Shown here piece by piece: positions 1 through 8,716 of a stretch of 64,000 nt of DNA (within the stretch, counting starts at the first letter, position 1; every line of letters starts with the position of its first letter). Source of the DNA: Rhodobacterales bacterium LSUCC0031 (GTDB taxonomy: Bacteria; Pseudomonadota; Alphaproteobacteria; Rhodobacterales; Rhodobacteraceae); contig WVSP01000001.1 of NCBI GenBank assembly GCA_015689735.1, positions 360,001 to 424,000 of the forward strand, read 5' to 3'. The notes below the pieces were generated by a model, which was not told where the DNA came from, did no database searches, and worked only from the letters and a program-made list of their open reading frames with translations. Both the position numbers and the translations under genes were made by a program.

Positions 1-1
1 T

Positions 2-982
2 ATCGTCAACGGCTTGGGCTTTACCTACGAGGATGGGGCCTTGCCGCTTGCGCCCTTTACCGCGCAGAGGGTGGATTACTCGCTGGCGCGCATCGCCCAT
101 TATACGGCGACCGACCCGGTGCATTTCCAGAACCATGTTCTGTTCACCAACTACCAATTCTACGTCGATGAGTTCGAAAGTTATGCGCGTGCGATGCTTG
201 CAGATGCCGCAAACGGCTACACGAGCTTTGTGGCCACCGGCAATGTCGAGATCACCGATCCGACAGCACCCATTGCCCATCCCCCCAAGATGCCGCAAAT
301 GCCGACTTATCACCTTAAGCGGGCCGATGGGAACGGGATCACCCTGGTCAATATCGGGGTGGGGCCATCCAACGCCAAGACCGCCACAGATCATATCGCG
401 GTCTTGCGCCCGCATGCTTGGATCATGGTCGGCCATTGCGCGGGCTTGCGCAATTCCCAGCGGCTTGGCGATTTCGTCTTGGCCCATGCCTATCTGCGCG
501 AGGACAAGGTGCTGGATGACGATCTGCCCGTCTGGGTGCCGGTCCCGGCCTTGGCCGAGATACAGGTGGCACTTGAGAATGCGGTCGCCCATGTGACCGA
601 GCTTGCCGGCTATGAACTTAAACGCATCATGCGCACCGGCACGGTTGCAAGCCTTGATAACCGCAACTGGGAATTGCGCGATCACACCGGGCCTGTGCAG
701 CGGTTAAGCCAATCGCGCGCCATCGCGCTCGACATGGAAAGCGCGACCATCGCGGCCAATGGCTTTCGTTTCCGAGTGCCTTACGGCACGCTTCTCTGTG
801 TCTCTGACAAGCCGCTCCATGGTGAGTTGAAGCTGCCCGGCATGGCGTCTGATTTCTATAAGACCCAAGTCGCGCGGCATTTGCTGATCGGCATTCGTGC
901 GATGGAAACGCTGCGCGATATGCCACTTGAACGCCTGCACAGCCGGAAATTGCGATCTTTCGAAGAAACAGCCTTTCTTTAG
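2..982 (+). CDS. amn: AMP nucleosidase, C-terminal part (5' end outside window)
   Basis: Hydrolyses AMP to adenine and ribose 5-phosphate in the cytoplasm, part of adenylate balance and purine salvage. The frame is open from the first bases, so the gene begins before the window; about 326 residues are visible against roughly 484 in E. coli Amn. The nucleoside-phosphorylase-like fold is marked by NIGVGPSNAKT, VGHCAGLRNSQ and the late ALDMESATIAANGF segment, which matches the purine-binding Met-Glu region of this superfamily. It ends 134 bases before the HU start, and no hairpin with a T-run was seen between them. Identification is confident; only the N-terminal domain cannot be judged. Confidence 0.93.
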   Translation: MVNGLGFTYEDGALPLAPFTAQRVDYSLARIAHYTATDPVHFQNHVLFTNYQFYVDEFESYARAMLADAANGYTSFVATGNVEITDPTAPIAHPPKMPQMPTYHLKRADGNGITLVNIGVGPSNAKTATDHIAVLRPHAWIMVGHCAGLRNSQRLGDFVLAHAYLREDKVLDDDLPVWVPVPALAEIQVALENAVAHVTELAGYELKRIMRTGTVASLDNRNWELRDHTGPVQRLSQSRAIALDMESATIAANGFRFRVPYGTLLCVSDKPLHGELKLPGMASDFYKTQVARHLLIGIRAMETLRDMPLERLHSRKLRSFEETAFL

Positions 983-1116
983 TACACAAAAAACGACATC
1001 GAGGCCATGTTTTTGGGCATTTTCTGTACGCAAAGCGTTGTGTGGGGCCACAATATTCGGTTACCTTTGCGCCAACCGGCCCTAGGGCTCGGGCAGTATT
1101 CAGGAGAATAATACCA

Positions 1117-1407
1117 ATGGCACAGAAACCCATGACCAAAACCCAGCTCGTCGCAGCACTCGCCGAAGAGATGGGCGCAGACAAGAAAACCGCCGCAGCA
1201 GCGATCGATGCGGTTTCCGCAATCGTGACCAAGGAAGTCGCCGCCGGCGGCGCCGTGACCCTTCCTGGTATCGGCAAGATCTACTGCCGCGAGCGCCCTG
1301 TGCGCATGGTGCGCAACCCCGCTACCGGCGAGACGATCAAGAAAGATGCGGACAAGCAGGTGAAGGTCACCGTCGCCAAGTCCCTCAAGGACAGCGTCAA
1401 CGGCTGA
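1117..1407 (+). CDS. HU-family DNA-binding protein
   Basis: Small basic nucleoid protein of 96 residues that binds and bends DNA without strong sequence preference. The N-terminal helices (KTQLVAALAEEMGADKKTA) and the arm region (LPGIGKIYCRERPVRMVRNP, then TGE) fit the HU/IHF fold and length. The ATG at 1117 was chosen because it gives the standard family N terminus and has an AGGAG motif about ten bases upstream; the frame stays open further upstream but that extension has no family similarity. The arm carries a cysteine and RPVRMVRNP in place of the more usual proline-rich arm tip, so it belongs to a divergent HU subgroup. A strong terminator follows. Confidence 0.92.
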   Translation: MAQKPMTKTQLVAALAEEMGADKKTAAAAIDAVSAIVTKEVAAGGAVTLPGIGKIYCRERPVRMVRNPATGETIKKDADKQVKVTVAKSLKDSVNG

Positions 1408-1430
1408 TTGCCCTCATCGGGCTTTCGTGA

Positions 1431-1471
1431 AAGGGTCGCGCCCGAACCGGGCTGCGGCCCTTCATCTTTTT
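1431..1471 (+). terminator. Intrinsic terminator of the HU gene
   Basis: A long GC-rich stem (arm starting AAGGGTCGC, partner arm ending GCGGCCCTT, with one bulged T and a three- to four-base loop) is followed by a run of five T at 1467-1471. It lies 24 bases after the HU stop codon and just before the next gene, so the HU transcript probably ends here. Confidence 0.75.
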
Positions 1472-1493
1472 CGGGCCGAGGCCAACTGATCAC

Positions 1494-2366
1494 ATGGATT
1501 TTCGTGCGCTTCTGGCAGGGCTTGTCTTTGCCTTGATCTGGTCGTCGGCCTTTACTTCGGCACGCATGATCGTCGAAGCGATGCCACCCGTGACCGCGCT
1601 ATCGATCCGATTTCTTATTTCAGGGTTGATCGGCATGGCGATCGCCTTGGCCATGGGCCAAAGCCTGCGTCTTGGGCCGGGTCAATGGCGCGCAGTGATC
1701 ATTTTCGGGATTTGCCAAAATGCACTTTATCTTGGGCTGAACTTTGTCGCCATGCAATGGATCGAGGCCTCGCTCGCCGCGATCATCGCCTCGACCATGC
1801 CATTGCTGGTGGCGGCGGCCAATTGGGGGATTTTCCGCGAGAAGCTTCCGCTTTTAGGCGTGGCCGGTTTGGCGGCGGGATTTTGCGGTGTCGGTCTAAT
1901 CATGGCGCAGCGCTTGGGTGGCGGGGCCGATCCGATGGGTATCGTGCTGTGCCTGATCGGGGCGGTCGCGCTGACGGTCGCGACTTTGGCGATGCGGGGT
2001 GCGACGGGGGGCAACGGAAATTTGCTGATGGTTGTGGGCCTCCAAATGCTCGTCGGCTCCGCAGCACTTGCGCCGGTGGCGGTGCTGACAGAAAGCTGGA
2101 TTGTCGATTGGTCGCTGCGCCTTGTGCTGGCCTTCGGCTATACGACCTTGATGCCGGGTCTGGTTGCGACGTTAATCTGGTTCTGGCTTGTGCGCCGTAT
2201 CGGCGCGACGCGGGCTGCGACGTTTCACTTCCTTAACCCGGTCTTTGGTGCCGCCATCGCGGCGCTGCTCTTGGCCGAGGGTCTAAGCGGGATTGACGCG
2301 CTGGGTGTCGCAATCGTGGCGGCGGGAATCTTGGCTGTGCAACTAGTGCGCGTGCGCCCGGTTTGA
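1494..2366 (+). CDS. DMT-family (EamA) inner-membrane transporter
   Basis: Predicted exporter of the drug/metabolite transporter superfamily, 290 residues, with two tandem EamA halves of about five membrane helices each (roughly residues 5-135 and 150-288). Visible hallmarks are the N-terminal helix with SSAFTSARMIVEAMPP, the mid-helix motif SLAAIIASTMPLLVA that closes the first half, and the C-terminal FLNPVFGAAIAALLLAEG, which repeats the same pattern in the second half. No periplasmic or cytoplasmic domains are fused. Substrates in this family include amino acids, metabolites and drugs and cannot be told from the sequence. The gene is single and convergent with the next one. Confidence 0.88.
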   Translation: MDFRALLAGLVFALIWSSAFTSARMIVEAMPPVTALSIRFLISGLIGMAIALAMGQSLRLGPGQWRAVIIFGICQNALYLGLNFVAMQWIEASLAAIIASTMPLLVAAANWGIFREKLPLLGVAGLAAGFCGVGLIMAQRLGGGADPMGIVLCLIGAVALTVATLAMRGATGGNGNLLMVVGLQMLVGSAALAPVAVLTESWIVDWSLRLVLAFGYTTLMPGLVATLIWFWLVRRIGATRAATFHFLNPVFGAAIAALLLAEGLSGIDALGVAIVAAGILAVQLVRVRPV

Positions 2367-2375
2367 CCATCCGCT

Positions 2376-3065
2376 TCAGCGGTTGGCGGCAATCACGACA
2401 AAATTGTCGATCGCCCAAAGTGGTACGTCGGCCGCATCTGTTCCACCGACCGCAGGCAATGCCGTGATCGACAAGCGCAGCTCTGGCGCGGTGGTCGCAA
2501 TCGCCATTTCCAGCGAAAGGCGCGTCTCGGCCAAGCCCGGACCAGTCGCAAAGCCCAACTCCTGTGGCGCGCCCAGATGGCTGCGCAAGATGATGCCATT
2601 CTGGTCTAAGGCATCGGTCAAGATCTCGGTCTGTTGATCCGCGATGAGATCGGGATGGGCCGAAAAACTTTGGCGCAGAACCGGCGTGCCATTGATGGCG
2701 ATTTCAAGCCATTGCAATGCCCATGCATCGATCGCGATCAGGTCGAGGGTCACGATGCTGCGCGCGGTCTCGGCTGGGAGGGCAATGCGCCGCGTCATGG
2801 GTGCCTCTCCGTTGCGCGCCAACCAGATCGCGCCTAGCCCGATATGGCTATCATCGCGTTGCCCATGCGACCATGCGGGGTCGGCACTTGTGCTCAGATC
2901 CTCGAACAGCACCAAGCGTTCGCCCGCGCCCAAGGCGCGCAAGCCGCCGATCTTGGCCCCGAATGTCGCTACAGGATATGATGGCGCGCTGCGGATCAGG
3001 CTTGCTGCCAAGAGCGCCAACGCCATCAGCGCGACCGTGATCAGCATCCAGTCAAGATTGATCAT
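2376..3065 (-). CDS. Uncharacterised membrane-anchored protein
   Basis: About 229 residues: a single hydrophobic segment near the N terminus (ITVALMALALLAASLI) followed by a soluble domain that should face the periplasm. The domain has alternating polar/hydrophobic strands and no catalytic motif I recognise; the C-terminal part ends in AIDNFVVIAANR, which together with GVxxGxx-type turns suggests a beta-sandwich, perhaps a carbohydrate-binding-like fold, but this is a guess. The start at 3065 places the membrane helix directly at the N terminus; alternative starts at 3101 and 3137 add arginine/cysteine-rich residues that look non-coding, and none of the starts has a good ribosome site. No function is assigned. 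Confidence 0.6.
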   Translation of the reverse strand: MINLDWMLITVALMALALLAASLIRSAPSYPVATFGAKIGGLRALGAGERLVLFEDLSTSADPAWSHGQRDDSHIGLGAIWLARNGEAPMTRRIALPAETARSIVTLDLIAIDAWALQWLEIAINGTPVLRQSFSAHPDLIADQQTEILTDALDQNGIILRSHLGAPQELGFATGPGLAETRLSLEMAIATTAPELRLSITALPAVGGTDAADVPLWAIDNFVVIAANR

Positions 3066-3273
3066 ACGCAGCGAATTGAGCGGGCGCACAGAAACCCCCA
3101 TGAGCAAACACCAACATCTTCCCCAGTCCTGACGCAATCACGGCCAAATATGGCCAAAAAGGGGCGCTGCTTGGGTGCTTTGGTTGCAGTGTTTTAAACG
3201 GGCGGACAATCCCTGCTAGCGGTCAGGATTGATGGCAAATGCCCAGGTTAGCGCGCGGATTTTCGATCCGATT

Positions 3274-4374
3274 TCAGCCGATCCTTCCCCGATTCCCGCC
3301 GACCTGCCCGCGATGCAGAAGCATGTGGTCCAGAAGCACACAAGCCATCATGGCTTCGCCCACGGGAACTGCGCGGATGCCTACGCAAGGGTCATGGCGG
3401 CCCTTGGTGACGATCTCGGCGGCCTCGCCCGATTTCGTGATCGTCTTGCGCGGCGTCAGAATGGATGAGGTCGGCTTGACCGCGAAACGCACCACCACAT
3501 CTTGCCCGGTTGAGATGCCGCCAAGGATACCGCCTGCGTGGTTCGAGCCATAGACCGGGCCATCCGCACCCATGCTGATCTCATCGGCATTGGCGCTGCC
3601 GGTCAATGCAGCCGCGGCCATGCCATCGCCGATTTCCACGCCCTTGACCGCGTTGATCGACATCATCGCGGCGGCCAGATCGCTATCGAGCTTGCCATAG
3701 ATCGGCGCGCCAAGCCCCGCGGGAACACCGCGCGCGACCACTTCGATCACAGCCCCCACGCTGTCGCCGGATTTGCGCAAATCATCGAGATAGTCGGCCC
3801 AATCGGCGGCGGCCTGCGCATCAGGTGTCCAGAACGGGTTGTGTTCGATCTGGTCCCAGTCGAACCGCGCGCGGTCAATGCCATGCGGCCCCATTTGTAC
3901 CATGTAGCCTGTGATGTTCAGGCCTGGGACCATCTGCGCCAGCGCGGCACGCGCGACACCGCCTGCGGCCACACGCGCCGCGGTTTCGCGTGCGCTGGAG
4001 CGCCCACCGCCACGCGGATCGCGGATACCGTATTTCTGCCAATAGGTGATATCGGCATGACCCGGACGGAATTTCTCGGCGATGTCGCTGTAGTCCTTGG
4101 ACCGCTGATCGGTATTGCGGATCATCAGTTGAATGGGTGTGCCGGTCGATTGCCCCTCAAAAACGCCCGACAGGATCTCGACCTCGTCGGGTTCCCGGCG
4201 CTGAGTGGTATATTTGTTCTGACCGGGTTTGCGCCGGTCCAGCCAATGCTGGATCGCCTCGGCCGCGATGGGGACACCGGGTGGGCAGCCATCGACCGTT
4301 GCGCCAAGCGCCGGTCCATGGCTTTCACCCCAGGTCGTGACACGGAACAGGTGGCCGAAACTATTCAGGCTCAT
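3274..4374 (-). CDS. aroC: Chorismate synthase
   Basis: Converts 5-enolpyruvylshikimate 3-phosphate to chorismate with reduced FMN, the last common step of aromatic biosynthesis, in the cytoplasm. The 366-residue product shows the family signature near the N terminus ([18 protein letters not shown]), the second conserved block [19 protein letters not shown], and a late [20 protein letters not shown] block; the length matches bacterial AroC. The ATG at 4374 gives the canonical [10 protein letters not shown] start; an upstream in-frame start at 4434 adds residues unlike the family. The gene is transcribed divergently from the thiamine riboswitch and transporter. Confidence 0.97.
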   Translation of the reverse strand: MSLNSFGHLFRVTTWGESHGPALGATVDGCPPGVPIAAEAIQHWLDRRKPGQNKYTTQRREPDEVEILSGVFEGQSTGTPIQLMIRNTDQRSKDYSDIAEKFRPGHADITYWQKYGIRDPRGGGRSSARETAARVAAGGVARAALAQMVPGLNITGYMVQMGPHGIDRARFDWDQIEHNPFWTPDAQAAADWADYLDDLRKSGDSVGAVIEVVARGVPAGLGAPIYGKLDSDLAAAMMSINAVKGVEIGDGMAAAALTGSANADEISMGADGPVYGSNHAGGILGGISTGQDVVVRFAVKPTSSILTPRKTITKSGEAAEIVTKGRHDPCVGIRAVPVGEAMMACVLLDHMLLHRGQVGGNRGRIG

Positions 4375-4475
4375 GACGCGATCATCCCTTGTATCCCTGC
4401 CAAGGGGCGTAGCGGCAAGCGACCGAAATGCCAAGTCGCTTGCACCCTTTCATGGCCACCGATAGGTATGTGGCT

Positions 4476-4564
4476 ACCTCGGGGTGGCCGATTTGGCCTG
4501 AGATGCGCAAGTGTTTGCGTGAACCCGTTGAACCTGAACCGGTTAGGACCGGCGGAGGGAAGGT
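4476..4564 (+). promoter_or_regulatory. TPP (thiamine pyrophosphate) riboswitch, THI element
   Basis: The conserved aptamer landmarks are in order: ACCTCGGGGTG opening the P1/P2 stems, CTGAGAT at 4498-4504, ACCCGTTGAACCTGA starting at 4523, CCGGTTAGGACCGGCG and GGAGGGAAGGT closing P1 (ACCT 4476-4479 with AGGT 4561-4564). It sits 50 bases before the thiB start, so thiamine pyrophosphate should repress the transporter operon. No T-run follows; instead CCTCAC (4581-4586) can pair with GTGAGG (4608-4613) directly before the ATG, pointing to control of translation start rather than termination. That mechanism is inference. Confidence 0.93.
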
Positions 4565-4614
4565 TGGCGGGAACCCCGCCCCTCACTTCGCCCGTCGCAA
4601 TGGAGGCGTGAGGA

Positions 4615-5601
4615 ATGAAACACACCATCATCGCTGCGGGGTTGACCGTTGTCGCAGGGGCGGCGTACGCGCAAGCCCCCGTGCTGACTGTCTATACCTA
4701 TGACAGCTTTGTCTCGGACTGGGGGCCAGGCCCCGCGATCGAGGCGGCGTTCGAGGCGCAATGTGCCTGCGACCTGCAATTCGTGGGCGCAGGCGATGGC
4801 GCGGCCCTCTTGGCGCGGCTGCGGCTGGAGGGGGACGCCACGCAGGCCGATATCGTGCTGGGTCTTGATACCAACCTCACAGCGGCCGCGCGTGAGACAG
4901 GGCTTTTCGCGCCCCATGGCATCGCGCCTGCCGGGCTGACCTTGCCCATCGCATGGGATGACGCGGAATTCCTGCCCTTTGACTGGGGCTATTTCGCCTT
5001 TGTCCATCGCGCCGATCTTGCCAATGTGCCGACATCCTTCGCCGCATTGGCGGCATCCGATCTGTCGATCGTGATCCAAGATCCACGATCCTCGACCCCT
5101 GGCCTTGGGCTGCTCATGTGGGTGCAGACCGCCCATGGCGACAACGCCGCGACGATGTGGGAGGGACTTTCCGACAACATCGTCACTGTCACCCCTGGCT
5201 GGTCCGAGGCCTATGGCCTGTTTCTCGAGGGTGAGGCCGACATGGTGCTGAGCTATACGACGTCGCCTGCCTATCACCTGATCGCCGAAGAGGATGCAGG
5301 CTATGCCGCTGCCGCATTTGACGAAGGCCACTATATGCAGATCGAAGTGGCCGGCATGCTCGCGGGAAGCGATCAGCCGGAACTGGCACGGGATTTCCTC
5401 GATTTCATGCTCTCGCCTGCTTTCCAAGAGGTCATCCCGACAACCAACTGGATGTATCCCGCAGCGCTTGACCCTGCGCTGCTGCCCGCGGGGTTCGACA
5501 CCCTGATCCAGCCTGATACTTCCCTGCTGGTCGCCCCGGACGAGGCCGCCGGGATGCGTGATGCAGCCTTGGCGATATGGCAAAGCGCGCTCGCCCGTTG
5601 A
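4615..5601 (+). CDS. thiB: Thiamine ABC transporter, periplasmic binding protein
   Basis: Captures thiamine and its phosphates in the periplasm and delivers them to ThiPQ. The 328-residue product begins with a Sec signal peptide (hydrophobic run to AYA, cut likely after residue 19), followed by LTVYTYDSFVSDWGPGPAI, the usual mature N terminus of the family, then DIVLGLDTNL and PFDWGYFAFVH in the ligand lobe. The C-terminal lobe has PTTNWMYPA. The start is supported by GGAGG eight bases upstream. It overlaps thiP by 25 bases and lies under the TPP riboswitch, which confirms the thiamine assignment over other ferric/spermidine-type binding proteins. Confidence 0.95.
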   Translation: MKHTIIAAGLTVVAGAAYAQAPVLTVYTYDSFVSDWGPGPAIEAAFEAQCACDLQFVGAGDGAALLARLRLEGDATQADIVLGLDTNLTAAARETGLFAPHGIAPAGLTLPIAWDDAEFLPFDWGYFAFVHRADLANVPTSFAALAASDLSIVIQDPRSSTPGLGLLMWVQTAHGDNAATMWEGLSDNIVTVTPGWSEAYGLFLEGEADMVLSYTTSPAYHLIAEEDAGYAAAAFDEGHYMQIEVAGMLAGSDQPELARDFLDFMLSPAFQEVIPTTNWMYPAALDPALLPAGFDTLIQPDTSLLVAPDEAAGMRDAALAIWQSALAR

Positions 5602-7145
5602 GCGTGTTGCATGGGATGGGCGCGGCGATGGCCGCGCTCGTCACGCTTGGCGTGCTGGCGCCGCTTGGCGCCGTGATGGCGCGCGCCGATTGGCCACCTT
5701 CGCTCGGCCCCGGCGATCTGGCCGCGATCCGCTTCACTCTCGTGCAAGCCGCCCTCTCGGCCTTGGTCAGCGTCGTCTTGGCCATCCCCGTGGCGCGCGC
5801 GCTTGCGCGGCGGTCGTTTCGGGGGCGTGGCGCGCTTGTCACCTTGATGGGTGCGCCGTTCCTGTTGCCGGTCATCGTCGCGGTGCTCGGCCTCTTGGCG
5901 GTTTTTGGTCGCGCAGGGTGGCTGAATGGTGCGCTGGCGGGGATCGGGCTGGGCCGGATCGATATCTACGGGCTGCAAGGTGTGGTGCTGGCCCATGTCT
6001 TTCTCAACCTGCCCTTGGCGGTGCGGCTGATCCTGCAAGGCTGGCAGGCGATCCCGGCAGAGCGTATCCGTCTGGCGACAGCGCTGGGGTTTTCTCATCG
6101 CGACATGCGCCGCCATTTCGAGCGACCGCTTTTGCGCGCGGTTTTACCCGGTGCGGCGCTGTTGATCTTTCTCATTTGCACCACAAGTTTCGCGGTGGCC
6201 CTTATCCTTGGCGGTGGGCCGCGCGCGACCACGGTCGAGCTTGCGATTTATCAGGCGTTCCGCTTCGATTTCGACCTTGGGCGCGCGGCGCTTTTGGGGC
6301 TGATCCAAGTGGCGATCTGCGTGATGGCAGGCGCGTTTGCGTTTGGTGCGATCCGGCGGCAGGAGGTCGGCACAGGCCTTGACCGGCCGGCGCTCGCTTG
6401 GCCGGGTGACCGCCTGCTTGCCCGGCTGGCCGATACGGCGGCGATCTTGGCGGCCGCGCTGTTCTTGCTCTTGCCGATGCTGGCCGTGGTCTTGCGCGGC
6501 ATGCCCGCTTTGCCCAGCCTGCCGCCGCAGGTCTGGGAGGCGGCCTTGAGATCGATCCTTCTAGCGCTCTCCTCGACCGTGTTGGCGGTAGCGCTGGCCT
6601 TGCCCATTGCGCTCTTGGCGGCGCGGCTGGCGCGACCGGCGCTGGTCGAGGTGCTAGCCTTTCTCACCATCGCGGTCTCGCCCTTGGTGATCGGCACTGG
6701 GCTGTTCACCTTGATCCGACCTTTTGCCAATCCTGTAGCGTTGGCCTTGCCCGTCACAGGGCTGGTCAATGCACTGGTGGCCCTTCCCTTCATCTTGCGC
6801 GCGCTTGTCCCCGCCGCAATGGCCGCCGAAGCAACCCAAGGCCGCTTGGCCGATGCGCTGGGCATGGCCGGATGGGCGCGGCTGCGCCATGCGATTTTGC
6901 CGCGCGTAATCCGGCCCTTGGGCTTTGGCGCAGGGCTGGCGGCGGCATTCTCGATGGGCGATCTGGGGGTGATCGCGCTTTTCTCCATGCCAGGGCAGGG
7001 TACACTGCCGCTCGAGATGTATCGTCTGATGGGTGCTTATCGCACCGATGACGCCCAAGGGGCGGCGGTGTTGCTGATGGCGCTGACGCTTGCGCTGTTC
7101 TGGGCCTTTGACCGTGGGGGGCGGTTTGATGCTGCAACTCGATGA
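5577..7145 (+). CDS. thiP: Thiamine ABC transporter, permease
   Basis: Fused inner-membrane permease of the thiamine importer, 522 residues (E. coli ThiP 536), carrying two tandem binding-protein-dependent permease domains of about six helices each. The cytoplasmic EAA-type loops that dock the ATPase are visible in each half: about residues 155-185 (AERIRLATALGFSHRDMRR) and about residues 415-445 (AEATQGRLADALGMAGWAR). The start overlaps the end of thiB, implying translational coupling. It lies between thiB and thiQ in the riboswitch-led operon. The overlap of 17 bases with the thiQ start is also typical of a tight operon. Confidence 0.95.
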   Translation: MAKRARPLSVLHGMGAAMAALVTLGVLAPLGAVMARADWPPSLGPGDLAAIRFTLVQAALSALVSVVLAIPVARALARRSFRGRGALVTLMGAPFLLPVIVAVLGLLAVFGRAGWLNGALAGIGLGRIDIYGLQGVVLAHVFLNLPLAVRLILQGWQAIPAERIRLATALGFSHRDMRRHFERPLLRAVLPGAALLIFLICTTSFAVALILGGGPRATTVELAIYQAFRFDFDLGRAALLGLIQVAICVMAGAFAFGAIRRQEVGTGLDRPALAWPGDRLLARLADTAAILAAALFLLLPMLAVVLRGMPALPSLPPQVWEAALRSILLALSSTVLAVALALPIALLAARLARPALVEVLAFLTIAVSPLVIGTGLFTLIRPFANPVALALPVTGLVNALVALPFILRALVPAAMAAEATQGRLADALGMAGWARLRHAILPRVIRPLGFGAGLAAAFSMGDLGVIALFSMPGQGTLPLEMYRLMGAYRTDDAQGAAVLLMALTLALFWAFDRGGRFDAATR

Positions 7146-7818
7146 TCTGCGGCTGACGCAAGACGGCTTTTCACTGGCTCTGTCGGCGCGGGTCGCGGAG
7201 GGTGAAAGGGTGGCCGTGCTTGGCCCATCGGGGAGCGGTAAAAGCACGCTTTTGTCGCTCATCTCGGGCTTCACATGGCCCGATCAGGGTCGCATCCTTT
7301 GGGCAGGGGAAGAGATCACGACCGCCCCTGTCGCGGCGCGCGCGATTTCGATTCTATTCCAAGATGGCAACTTGTTTCCGCATCTGAGTGTCTTTGAAAA
7401 TGTCGCGCTGGGGCTGCGCCCCGATCTGCGGCTATCGGAGAAGCAGCGCGTGCGCGTTACAGAAAGCCTTGCCGATGTCGGGCTGGCCGATTTCAGCGAC
7501 AGGCGGCCTGCGACCTTGTCGGGTGGTCAACAGGCGCGTGTCGGGCTTGCGCGCATGTTGCTGCGCGACCGGCCCGTGGCGCTGCTGGATGAGCCCTTCG
7601 CGGCGCTTGATCCAGGGTTGCGGGTGGACATGCTGGCCCTGCTCAAATCCCTGTCCGACAGGCATGGGTTGACACTGATTATGGCCTGCCACGATCTGCG
7701 CGATGCCGAGCGGCTTTGTGATCGGCTTTGGCTTTTGGAGGATGGCAAACTGGTGCTGGATGCCCCCATGGTGGGGGTGCGCGATGCGCCCGACCCGGTC
7801 TTACAGCCTTGGTTGTGA
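7129..7818 (+). CDS. thiQ: Thiamine ABC transporter, ATP-binding protein
   Basis: ATPase that powers thiamine import. The 229-residue product has Walker A GPSGSGKST at residues 32-40, a Q-loop FQDGNLFPHLSV, the ABC signature LSGGQ near residue 127 and Walker B ALLDEPFAALD near residue 150, then the switch histidine in ACHDLRDAE. The ATG at 7129 gives the family N terminus MLQLDDLRL; earlier in-frame starts inside thiP only add thiP-overlapping sequence. Length is close to the 232 residues of E. coli ThiQ. It is the last gene of the operon and is followed by a bidirectional terminator. Confidence 0.95.
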   Translation: MLQLDDLRLTQDGFSLALSARVAEGERVAVLGPSGSGKSTLLSLISGFTWPDQGRILWAGEEITTAPVAARAISILFQDGNLFPHLSVFENVALGLRPDLRLSEKQRVRVTESLADVGLADFSDRRPATLSGGQQARVGLARMLLRDRPVALLDEPFAALDPGLRVDMLALLKSLSDRHGLTLIMACHDLRDAERLCDRLWLLEDGKLVLDAPMVGVRDAPDPVLQPWL

Positions 7819-7841
7819 TCGCTTTTGCAACGCCCGAAACG

Positions 7842-7870
7842 AAAAACGCGCCCTGAGGGGCGCGTTTTCC
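7842..7870. terminator. Bidirectional intrinsic terminator between thiQ and petC
   Basis: AAAACGCGCCC at 7843-7853 pairs with GGGCGCGTTTT at 7858-7868 around a four-base loop. With A-tracts on one side and T-tracts on the other, the hairpin can end transcription from both converging operons: thiBPQ on the plus strand and petABC on the minus strand. Confidence 0.85.
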
Positions 7871-7889
7871 TTTGTCGCTTTGACGGGGA

Positions 7890-8699
7890 TTATTCCGCCG
7901 GGTAGCCCTTGGCGCGGGATTTGACCGGCGCCCAGATGCGCTTGTTGGTCAGGTAGAGCATGACCGCCAACAGGCCCAGCATCAGAATGGCGGTGAAGCC
8001 CATCTGCTTGCGCGCCATCAGCTTGGGCTCTGCCGTCCAGGTCAGGAAGGACGCGACATCAAGCGCCATCTGCTCGACCGTCGCCTCGGTGCCATCGCCA
8101 TATTCCACGGCCCCATCCCACAACGGCGGGGACATGGCGAAATAGCCACCATAGGTCTCGTTGCCATACAGGATTGCGCCAAACTCTTCTTTTTCGGACC
8201 CGGTGTAATGGGTCAAAAGCGAGGCGACATACTCCGACCCGCCCATGCCCTTGAACAGCGGGTTCAGCGCAAGGCCGTAGGGCCCGGTAAAGCCCGCCCG
8301 TGCCTTGGTCATCAGGCTAAGGTCAGGGGCATTAGACATCGCCGAGCCAGGGAAATGGTCGTTCGGCGTCGCCGCACGCCAGTCTTGCAGTTCTGCATCA
8401 TACACTTCGATGTAGTTCTGCTCGATATAGGCGCGCACTTCATCTTCGCTCAAACCCGGGCCACCCTCGTCCGAGAGGGTCCGAAGCGGTACATAGCGCA
8501 GCCCGTGACAGGCGGCGCAGACTTGGGTGTAGACTTGGAGACCGCGCTGAAGCTGGGTCTGGTCAAAGCGGCCAAACGGCCCCTCATGCGCAAAGGCATA
8601 GTTTTCGACATAGCGTTCGCCACCCGCTGCGAAGGCAACGCCAGACGACAGGGCCAGCGTTGCCGCCAAGGCCGTGTTGACGATAAGTTTCCTGAGCAT
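7890..8699 (-). CDS. petC: Cytochrome c1 of the bc1 complex
   Basis: Membrane-anchored c-type haem protein that takes electrons from the Rieske protein and passes them to soluble cytochrome c in the periplasm. The 269-residue precursor starts with a signal peptide (LAATLALSSGVAFAA), followed by the haem site CAACH at residues 61-65; a later methionine-containing segment (PGSAMSNAPDLSLM) fits the axial-ligand region, and a C-terminal helix near residues 237-257 anchors it. The ATG at 8699 places the signal peptide at the N terminus; upstream in-frame sequence lies inside petB and is not family-like. It is the third gene of petABC. Confidence 0.95.
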   Translation of the reverse strand: MLRKLIVNTALAATLALSSGVAFAAGGERYVENYAFAHEGPFGRFDQTQLQRGLQVYTQVCAACHGLRYVPLRTLSDEGGPGLSEDEVRAYIEQNYIEVYDAELQDWRAATPNDHFPGSAMSNAPDLSLMTKARAGFTGPYGLALNPLFKGMGGSEYVASLLTHYTGSEKEEFGAILYGNETYGGYFAMSPPLWDGAVEYGDGTEATVEQMALDVASFLTWTAEPKLMARKQMGFTAILMLGLLAVMLYLTNKRIWAPVKSRAKGYPAE

Positions 8700-8716
8700 A
8701 CTCAGTGTCCTCTCTC

